Below are positions 1 through 7,400 of a stretch of DNA of 23,212 nt, in pieces. This stretch comes from Neocallimastix lanati (nom. inval.). Lineage: Eukaryota > Neocallimastigomycota > Neocallimastigomycetes > Neocallimastigales > Neocallimastigaceae. Below the pieces are notes generated by a model. The model made no database searches, was not told where the DNA came from, and worked only from the letters and a program-made list of their open reading frames with translations. The stretch is from positions 1-23,212 of the forward strand of contig JACVTC010000496.1 in assembly GCA_016946835.1 (NCBI GenBank). Reading direction: 5' to 3'. Every line of letters starts with the position of its first letter. Within the stretch, counting starts at the first letter, position 1. A program made the translations under genes and the position numbers.

Positions 1-687
1 GATACAGGAGTTCAATTTTCAATACCAAATAAAATGTATGATCCATTTTCATTGAAAGAAATTAAATCACCAAAAGTTGAAGGATGTTGTAAATTAGATG
101 ATGCTTATACAGATATTTATTATGAAGGAAAATATTTAGGAGAATGGCAAGATATTTCTAATTGTGAGCCAGAGAATGAATATTCCGAAAATTGTTATGA
201 AGGAAAAAAATGTATCAAAGTTAATTTTAAGGATTGGAATGTATATCAATTTTTTAATAGAATTCAACCAGAAACTAAAAGATACAATGCTATCAAATTT
301 GCCATTAAAACAGAAAAATACATGTGATAAAGTTTAAAAATAAAATTAGATGATTATTCATTTTATTCTATTAGTACTTCAGAAGCGGGTAAATGGGAAG
401 AAAAAGTATTAACATTAGAAGAACTAGGACTTACAAGTTCTACCAAAAAATTTCGAAAATTTATGTTTCAAGGAAGTAAAAAGGATTCTCAAATTATTTA
501 TTTTGATAGTATTAAATTAGTAAAATCAGATTATGATGACCAAGGAGAGTGTAGTATTAATACTATACAAGATTATAATGTTTATAATGATAAAGAAAAC
601 AAAGCTACATCTAGTATAAATATTGAGTCTTTTAAATTATTAATCTTTTCATTACTAATTTCATTTTTATTAATAGGTAGAAATTAA
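1..687 (+). pseudogene. 3' part of a secreted/cell-surface beta-sandwich (carbohydrate-binding-like) protein, two in-frame stops
   Basis: The frame is open from base 1, so the gene begins outside the window. It runs to TAA at 685-687, interrupted by consecutive TGA TAA at 325-330. The same frame resumes at once and still reads like the same domain, so both halves belong to one gene. The pattern of short beta strands, with paired cysteines (GCCKL, SNCEPENEYSENC) and a closing IIYFDSIKLV strand, resembles jelly-roll carbohydrate-binding modules; the family is not firmly recognised. The last ~20 residues are a hydrophobic tail (SFKLLIFSLLISFLLIGRN) after a Ser/Asn-rich stretch, like a GPI-anchor signal. 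A short intron covering the stops is possible (a GT lies at 324), but GTGATA is a poor donor and the apparent domain continues through the segment. Either a recent pseudogene or a sequence error. Confidence 0.5.
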
Positions 688-1077
688 TATTGATGAAACT
701 ATTTAATTAATGAAAATATTTCATTATTGAAATTTTAATATCAAATTATTTACATATTTTATATAAGTGATAGAATTTCCTTTTTCTTATTTAAAATAAA
801 AAAATATTTATTAAGAAATAGTTTATCTTTCTATTCTTAATTTTTATCTTATTTTTATTTTTCATTCTCTTTTTATTTAGTTTTACTTTTTAAAATAAAA
901 ATATTAAATTAATATAGATAGATATAAAAATAATAATTAATCAAAGCAATGTAATACAAAAAAAAAAAAAAAAAAATTAATAAATAAGAAATTAAAAATA
1001 AATAAATAATGAATTTATTTTTGATAAAGTTTATAGGTAAAAAAACATTTCTATTTAATAAAAAGGGAAATAAATAT
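688..1077. other. AT-rich intergenic spacer
   Basis: No coding potential is visible. The stretch is almost pure A/T, with an A run at about 958-976. It lies between the broken surface-protein gene and the 3' side of the tRNA gene, so it holds the 3' end of the former and the Pol III terminator of the latter. A 64-codon frame on the minus strand (909-1103) runs into the tRNA and is not considered real. Confidence 0.6.
1060..1064 (-). terminator. Pol III terminator of tRNA-Trp (T5)
   Basis: On the minus strand the first T run after the tRNA is TTTTT at 1064-1060, about 13 nt past the tRNA 3' end. A stronger T7 backup follows at 1045-1039. Pol III terminates at short T runs, so either fits. Position is the only evidence. 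Confidence 0.55.
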
Positions 1078-1148
1078 GGAGAGTGAGTGATTCGAACACC
1101 CAACCTTCCGCTCTGGAGGCGGACGCGCTACCGTTGCGCCAACCCTCC
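1078..1148 (-). tRNA. tRNA-Trp (anticodon CCA), no intron
   Basis: The minus strand folds as a 71-nt cloverleaf: acceptor GGAGGGT/ACTCTCC with one G-T pair, D stem GCGC/GCGC, anticodon stem TCCGC/GCGGA with loop CTCCAGA, a 5-nt variable loop, and T stem GGGTG/CACTC with loop TTCGAAT. Loop positions 34-36 are CCA, which reads UGG, so this is tRNA-Trp. The base after the acceptor is A as discriminator, and CCA is not encoded, as usual in eukaryotes. The A box lies in the D arm and the B box (GGTTCGAAT-like) in the T arm, so the promoter is internal and survives the insertions. Three retrotransposons sit upstream of it from -12 onward. Confidence 0.95.
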
Positions 1149-1159
1149 TTACCTGTTTT

Positions 1160-1163
1160 CGTA
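1160..1163. repeat. Target-site duplication CGTA, left of E1
   Basis: CGTA directly precedes the TG of the E1 5' LTR and recurs after E1 (9331-9334) and after E2 (16342-16345). It occupies -12 to -15 relative to the mature tRNA-Trp 5' end. Confidence 0.9.
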
Positions 1164-1659
1164 TGATAAGAATGTACTAAATAATGCATTCTTAATTAAA
1201 TCTACGATTTATTTCTAATACATTATGTGTACATTATTATTTTTGTACTTTAATAAATTTTTAAATCCAAAGATCAAAAATTAAATCAAAAATTATATTA
1301 AACTTTATATTTTTATATTAAATCTTATATTAATAGTAATATTTTTATATATTTAAAACTTATATTAGCAATATTAATAATAAATCTTATTTTTTTTATA
1401 TTAATAATGAAAATTTATATTAATAATATTTTTATATATTGATAATTAAAAATTTATATATTATATTTTAACTTTTTATTATAAAATTTTATATCGAAAT
1501 GTTTTATTTTATATTGAAAAATATTTTATTTTATTAAAAACCTTTATATTAGAATAGTATTTTTATTTTTATTTGAATATTTTAACAGATTGTAATAAAA
1601 ATTATAGCCAATTAAATAAATTCTTATTAGTAATATTTTAGATATTTTTAAATAAATAA

Positions 1660-1711
<52 letters not shown>

Positions 1712-2046
1712 TTTTATTAATATTATAAATGTATTTTATTTATATTGTTATAATTAAATTTTATATAATTAATTATAAAAATCAATTTAAATTTAATAGT
1801 TTTTAAAAAAAAAAAATAAATAAAATGTAATTTAGTGGCAAGAACAACTTTTATGCCTTGAAAAAAAAGTATAAATAGTTGTAAATTTTGCTACTAATTT
1901 TTAAATATCATCAAATAAAATAAAATCAAATAAAATAAAATAAAATCAAATAAAATCAAATAAATTTATAAATAAAAATAATAAATAAATAAATAAAATT
2001 TGTGTTTCCTTACTTTATTTTTATTTAATTCTCTAAAACCTTAACA
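1164..2046 (+). repeat. E1 5' LTR (883 bp)
   Basis: Runs from TGATAAG to CCTTAACA. Compared by eye with the 3' LTR (882 bp) it shows one substitution (A here, C at 9065) and three homopolymer length changes (A48/A49, A12/A11, A8/A7). An A48 run lies at 1662-1709. A stretch of CAAATAAAAT-like direct repeats at about 1914-1965 lies between the TATA box and the LTR end. Confidence 0.95.
1870..1877 (+). promoter_or_regulatory. TATA box of the E1 LTR promoter
   Basis: TATAAATA lies 169 nt before the LTR end; the 3' LTR copy is at 9154-9161. The unrelated E2 LTR has the same 8-mer 188 nt before its end (9925-9932) and E3 has it on its own strand. The shared position marks the probable U3/R region. 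Confidence 0.6.
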
Positions 2047-2052
2047 TTTATA

Positions 2053-2070
2053 TGGTGGCGATATCGGGGA
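2053..2070 (+). other. E1 primer binding site candidate
   Basis: TGGTGGCGATATCGGGGA begins 6 nt after the LTR. The TGG start matches the complement of a tRNA CCA end, and E2 has the same 18-mer with one change at the same place. The primer tRNA was not identified; it would need an acceptor beginning roughly GGCGATA or GGAGATA. The 6-nt gap is longer than the usual 0-3 nt. Confidence 0.7.
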
Positions 2071-2134
2071 ATTAAATAGAAATAATAGTAAATAACATAG
2101 ATTTTTTTTTTAATTTTTTTTATTTTATATTGAT

Positions 2135-2625
2135 AAACAAGTAAGTCGTTAATCCTTTGATTAACCTATGGCGCTTGTTTGATATATATATAAAAAAAAT
2201 TTTTTTTAAATAAGTAAAATTAAGATTCTAAAAAAACAAATTTTGTAAAATTATAACAAGGAGCGGATAGAGCTCATACACAGTGTATTCTCAGATAGCA
2301 ACAAATTAACTCTATTCATAGTAGGTTATTGAATAGTAGTTAATTTGGAGATTAATTGGAAAGTAGACGAAGGTATTTGGTTACCGACCCGGTAATAATA
2401 GTTCAGCCTTCAACGTTTCAACACACGAAGGTGCGGGTACTTTCCAAGCACTGGCGAATAAGGAGCTTACGTCACCGAAGGCGTAAGATTGTTTTTTTTT
2501 ATATATATTTTTTTTTACTTTTCTTTGTGCTAGTTATAAGGCACTTTATTATATAAAGTATCAGACTTTGGCTAACTTCGCCATTTAAATTTTTTTTATT
2601 TTTTTTTTTATTACTGATACTTTAT
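2135..2625 (+). promoter_or_regulatory. E1-specific structured leader RNA region
   Basis: A dense series of perfect inverted repeats, much richer in G/C than its surroundings. Pairs: 2135-2141/2174-2180 enclosing 2148-2154/2159-2165 with a 4-nt loop; 2261-2264/2272-2275; 2303-2311/2338-2346 continued inward by 2312-2317/2331-2336; 2357-2365/2438-2446 enclosing 2381-2386/2390-2395 and 2407-2411/2427-2431; 2466-2471/2482-2487; and a 12-bp stem 2553-2564/2614-2625. It lies between the PBS and the conserved leader domain and has no counterpart in E2. No known ribozyme, group I intron core or snRNA motif was recognised. A role in packaging or translation is inference. Confidence 0.6.
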
Positions 2626-2741
2626 TTGTTTAATAATTCCTGTAAAAGAATCTTAATTTACTTTGAAAATATTGTGTTTTTAGTTAATTTTTATTAGTTA
2701 ATAAAAATATTATTGAATACTTTTAAAATTTTTTTTTATTC

Positions 2742-2901
2742 CGTACATAGATTATCGGATTAAGTTTATCCTACATAGTAATTGGGCTAGTGGGCTCTGA
2801 ACTGCTATATTTTATATTGAATATAGTAATCGTGGCACACGCGTGGCATGACACCATTAGGTAAGCTGCACGTCAGACAGTGTGTACTATCAGATTGTAC
2901 G
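2742..2901 (+). promoter_or_regulatory. Conserved structured leader RNA domain, E1 copy
   Basis: About 160 nt strongly conserved with E2 10310-10473, although the flanking leaders are unrelated. The closing stem is CGTACA (2742-2747)/TGTACG (2896-2901) here and CGTGCA/TGCACG in E2, a compensatory pair change. An internal hairpin, CTATATT (2805-2811)/AATATAG (2820-2826), becomes CTATTTT/AAAATAG in E2 with an identical 8-nt loop. A third hairpin at 2853-2862 is lengthened in E2 by two pairs. An 8-nt palindrome CACGCGTG (2838-2845) is kept. The only ATG inside (2849) opens reading frames that differ wholly between the two elements, so conservation is at RNA level. Confidence 0.8.
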
Positions 2902-3073
2902 ACAATAAAGATTATTTTTTTTTTGTATTTAATAATTATAATTAATTAATAATTTTATTAGCTATAACAATACAATATTTATCGTTTAAAAAGAAAAATT
3001 TTTGAAAGGTGAAAATAATAAATAAAACTTTGCTTCTAAATTTATTACTACAAATATACTAAATTACAAAATT

Positions 3074-3345
3074 CAAGTGGTCGATAAAGATTTCGAGCTT
3101 GAAAAATATTCTATTAAGTTGTCGATAAAGATTTCGAACTTAAAATTATTCTATTAAGTTGTCGATAAAGATTTCGAACTTAAAATTATTCCATTGAGTT
3201 GTCGATAAAGATTTCGAACTTAAAAATTATTCTATTGAGTTGTCGATAAAGATTTCGAACTTAAAAATTATTCTTAATAAAGTAGTCGAAAAGAACCTCG
3301 TGCTTTATAATTTCTACTAAGTTGTCGATAAGGATTTCGAGCTTA
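3074..3345 (+). repeat. Seven hairpin repeats before E1 gag
   Basis: Seven copies of a ~28-nt unit, five of them at 40-41 nt spacing (starts about 3074, 3116, 3156, 3196, 3237, 3279, 3318). Each has the core GTCGATAAAGATTTCGA or a variant, flanked by complementary arms (AAGTT/AACTT). Arms change together: copy 1 CAAGT/GCTTG, copy 6 AAAGTA/TGCTTT, copy 7 TAAGTT/AGCTTA. The inner CGA/TCG pairing and a 2-nt GT bulge are kept. E2 has no such array. Confidence 0.8.
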
Positions 3346-3520
3346 TATCTACTAAAGAAAGCAAATAAAATTATTATTTTCAAAAAGTTACTAAAATATA
3401 TTGTTTTAAAAATTGATTCGATATTAAATTACCTATTAAATTATATTTTTAAAGTTGTATTTCCAAATTTATTCTTATTTAATCACCTCATTAATATACA
3501 ACAAGAAATATTTAAACAAA

Positions 3521-4432
3521 ATGTCCAAGGAAACAACTTTGAGCTTTAAAGAATTGAAAAAAGAATTAAGAGATATTGTGAAACTTAGCAAGGACAATTT
3601 AGATATTAAGTCCTGGGCTACTGAATTGAAACTTTGGATCAAGATACAAGGTATCACAGATCCAGAAACAATATTTAATGCTTGTTTACTTACCAGCTCT
3701 GGTGAAGTACAACGCGTTATTGAAGATTTGGGAGAAGATAGTGATGATGAAAGTGATGATTCATCAGATGAAGAAGAAGAACATGATGAAGAAGAAAATG
3801 TTGATGATGATATTAAATTTCCTTCTCTTGGAAAAATTATTTCAAGTCTTGAAAATTTTTACGGTATTAAAGAAGACCAAAATTTACTTCTTAAAGAACT
3901 TCGTGCAATGCGAATTAAAAGAAACGAAAAGATTAAGGACTTTAATGTAAGATATAGAACTTTGTACACTAAACTTGATAAAAAGAGAAGAAAGCGCATC
4001 GGTGTACTAGATTATATTGATTCTATTCAAAATAATTATGAAGCCTGGAAGAAATTATCCCTTAAAGATGATATAAGTATGGAGAAAGCTTTCAAAATTG
4101 CCGAGAAAGTAGATAGACTTTCTGTAAGGAACAATAATATTAATACCTATAATGTTAATAATTCCCAGCATAATCAAAATAATCAAAACAGTACTACTTC
4201 AAGACTTTATCCTAAAAGAAGAAACGAAACTTTCCAAACAAGTCAAACAAATAATAAACTGAAACCTCAAGATATTATAGAAGAATCAACCCAGAAAATG
4301 AGAAATTTATCTGTTAAAACTTGCTTCTTCTGTAAGGAAGAAGGTCATTACTCATACTATTGCCCTCAATTAAATAAGATTATGGAAAAAAATAAAAAAG
4401 AAATATATTCCAAAAAGTCTTTAAACTTCTAA
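3521..4432 (+). CDS. gag: E1 Gag (303 aa)
   Basis: Structural protein of the virus-like particle. ATG 3521 is chosen over the upstream in-frame 3455 because it lies in an A-rich context and because homology with E2 Gag (LSFKELKKEL / LSFRELKKEL) starts just after it. Order: helical capsid-like region with a strongly acidic Asp/Glu/Ser tract (about 69-97); a second conserved half (FNVRYRTLYTKLDKKRR, about 141-157); an Asn/Gln-rich linker (204-250); and a zinc knuckle C268-x2-C271-x4-H276-x4-C281 that should bind the RNA. The gene ends at TAA 4430-4432, inside the frameshift signal, so most ribosomes make Gag alone. Confidence 0.9.
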   Translation: MSKETTLSFKELKKELRDIVKLSKDNLDIKSWATELKLWIKIQGITDPETIFNACLLTSSGEVQRVIEDLGEDSDDESDDSSDEEEEHDEEENVDDDIKFPSLGKIISSLENFYGIKEDQNLLLKELRAMRIKRNEKIKDFNVRYRTLYTKLDKKRRKRIGVLDYIDSIQNNYEAWKKLSLKDDISMEKAFKIAEKVDRLSVRNNNINTYNVNNSQHNQNNQNSTTSRLYPKRRNETFQTSQTNNKLKPQDIIEESTQKMRNLSVKTCFFCKEEGHYSYYCPQLNKIMEKNKKEIYSKKSLNF

Positions 4433-4472
4433 ATGGGAGCAGAAGCACTCCCAATGACAAAACAATAGCTTC
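4420..4472 (+). promoter_or_regulatory. -1 ribosomal frameshift signal, E1 gag/pol
   Basis: TTTAAAC at 4420-4426 lies in the gag phase T TTA AAC, a classical -1 slippery heptamer. After an 8-nt spacer that contains the gag stop comes stem 1 GGGAG (4435-4439)/CTCCC (4448-4452). Its loop GAAGC (4442-4446) can pair with GCTTC (4468-4472), giving an H-type pseudoknot with a 15-nt third loop. E2 has the same heptamer, spacer, stems and loop lengths. The -1 frame is open from 4396 to the end of pol. Confidence 0.85.
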
Positions 4473-7400
4473 ATTAAATAATTTACAAAATAATACTTTT
4501 ACCAAGAATACCCCAATTGATAATAATTCCTTTAATAAAGAATCTGAAGAATCTGATTTTAGTGACACAACTGAAAGTGAGGATAATATCATTATAAATG
4601 CTATAAAAAGAAAAATGAATGATAATAACAGCGAAAAGGAAGAAAATAATTCCAAGAAAGTACATAAAAGTTTAAAAGATAATCCACGTCCTTTCGCAAC
4701 TCCTGCTTTAAGAAAGAAGAAAGAAAATGAGCTACATAATAAACCAAATAAAGTTTATAAAAATCAAATACTTCCTTCAATTTTAACTCAACCAAATATT
4801 AACAAAGAAAAACAAAAAGAAAAGGAATTAAGAAATATAACAAGAGTAAGAGAAAGTAAAGAAGAAAACAACAATTATTCATCAAAAGGAAAGAAAAAAG
4901 TTGAATCTGAAGATATACTTGTAATCGATAATGAAATAGAAGATATAGAAATGAATAAAGATAATCAACAAAATAAAACTAATACTTTGGAAAAATTAAT
5001 TTCAACAAAAACTAAAGAAACTAATAATGAAAATACTCAGTTAGTAAAAAGGAATATCAAAATGATGAATAATAAAGAACCTTACAATATTATGGATGAT
5101 TTAAATAATCTTAAATCCAGTATTACGATAGGTCAACTCTTGAATGCATGTCCGAAAATTCGTTCACAATTAACTCAAGGTTTAAAGTTAGAAAAATCTA
5201 AAATAATTGGAACTGTAGACAATGTAATAGCACGAACTTTATTAGTGAATAACTATGATCATAGCTACATAAGTAAAAGTAATGAAGTAGCCGAAGAAGA
5301 CTTAGCAATGGTTGATGCAAGTGTTGACGGAGTACTAGGAAAACTTTTAATTGATTCTTGTAGTAACCTAAGCATCGTTACTAAGCAGTATTTTGATAAA
5401 TTACCTGGTGAATATGAAACAGTTGGAAAAAGTCGTGGAAGAATCCAACTAGCAACACAAGATGAAGAATACTCGGAAGGAATTATTGTTCAATTACCAG
5501 TAAAAATTAATAATTATGAATTTAATGCGGACTTTAGAATTATTGAGAAAGAAGACTCATTTTATGATATGTTAATAAACTTTAAAACTCAAATCGATCA
5601 TTGTTTATTTATTCATCCGACCTTAAACAGTTTATGTAAACTTTTGTCAGAAAGTGAATACGAAGAAATAGCTAAAATAAATAATCAATATTATGATGAA
5701 GAAAGTATAATTTGCACTATTAGAAAAGTTAAAGAAACGAATAATGAAAAGGAAATTATAAAGGAATTAACTCCAATGGAATTTATTGAGAGTGATGAAT
5801 TTTTAAGTACCTTAAATAAAGATTATAAAGAACAAATTATTAAAATTCTCAAAGAAATGATTGACATAGTTGCCACTTCAACAGAAGAACTAACTCCTTC
5901 TAAACTTTCACCACATAAGATCCGTTTGAAAGCAAATTCAAAGCCAGTAAAATTAAGAAGTTATAGGTTAACTAAATTAAAATCAGATATCTTAAAAGAA
6001 GAACTTACAAAACTTATTAAGAAAGGATTGATAGAACCATCCTGTTCAGAATGGTCATCTCCAGTAGTACTTATTCTAAAACACAATGGAAAGTGGCGCT
6101 TGTGCATTGACTACCGAAAAGTCAATGATATGACAGAAAAAGATTCTTATTCAGTTCCATATATAGATGAAATTTTTGATAGTCTCGGAGGAGCTAAAAT
6201 ATTTACAACTCTTGATTTATTTTCTGGTTTTCACCAAATCTTAATGGATGAAGAAAGCGTTGAAGTAACCACTTTCACTACTAAGTTTGGAAATTATCAA
6301 TTTAAGGTTATGCCTTTTGGACTTACTGGAGCTCCCTCAACCTTCCAAAGAGAAATGAATAAAATTTTATTCCCTTTTATTGGTGAATTTGTTTATGTAT
6401 TTATTGATGATGTTTTGATCTATTCAAAAAGTATCGAAGAACATTTAATTCATATTAAACAAGTATTAGAAGTATTTAAAGAAAACAAGTTAAAAATTAA
6501 TATTGAAAAGTGCCATTTTCTTCAAACTGAAGTTGATGTATTAGGTCACAAACTTACTACTAAAGGATTAAGTCCCATGGAAAGTAAAATAACAGCTATT
6601 AAGAAGTGGGAAGCCCCTTCATCAATTCATGAATTAAGATCATTTCTAGGAGCAATAGGGTATTATCGTGACTTTATCCCTAAATATGCTCAAATTACCT
6701 CACCTTTATGTAAATTATTGAAAAAGAATACTAAATATGAATGGAATAAAGAACAACAAGAAAGCTTTGAACTCCTAAAAGAAAAATTAATCAATGCGCC
6801 TATTCTAAAATTTCCGTCATTTGACAAACCTTTTATCATTAGAACTGATGCTTCGTATAATGGAATTGGTGGAGTTCTTTTACAAAAAGAAGAAGAAACC
6901 GGTAAGGAGCATCCAATACACTTTATAAGTAGAAGTTTAAAGAAAGCTGAAAAGAATTATGGTATTACCGATTTGGAAGGAACCGCTTTGTTTTACTGTA
7001 TGACTAAATTTAAATCTTATATTGAAGGAAATCCACTACCTACAACTATTTACACAGATCATAAACCATTAGTTGGTTTATTTAAGAATAAAGAACCTTT
7101 GAATGCAAGGCAAACAAGATGGTGTCTAACCGCTAGTATGCTTGGAATTAATATAAAATATGAATCAGGCAAAAAGAATGTGTTAGCTGATGCTCTTTCA
7201 AGAATGAAAAGTAAGGAAGAGAGAAAGATATTATTAACAAAAATTACTAATGGAAATAATGAAGAATTATTATCTAAAGTTATAAAGGAATTTATTAATG
7301 AAAAGTTTACTGTTATTGATGGTGAAGATTACTTTATCGACAATGGAAATTATAGAAAATTAATAACGGACGAAAATGAAAGGTTTAAATTAATTTTAGA

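Noticed and set aside
2356-2556. 66-codon frame in the E1 leader
   Set aside because: Starts with TTG, no homologue in E2, and coincides with strongly base-paired RNA.
2849-2956. Upstream ORF in the conserved leader domain
   Set aside because: The E2 counterpart from the same ATG has six codons with a different sequence, so no peptide is conserved.
3074-3345. CRISPR-like array
   Set aside because: The repeats have near-constant short AT spacers that resemble each other, vary in paired arms and lie in a eukaryotic retrotransposon leader.
4615-4617. ATG 4615 as the start of E1 Pol
   Set aside because: The frame is open from 4396 and homology with E2 (GSRSTP, IKRK) lies upstream of this ATG; a conserved frameshift signal explains entry.
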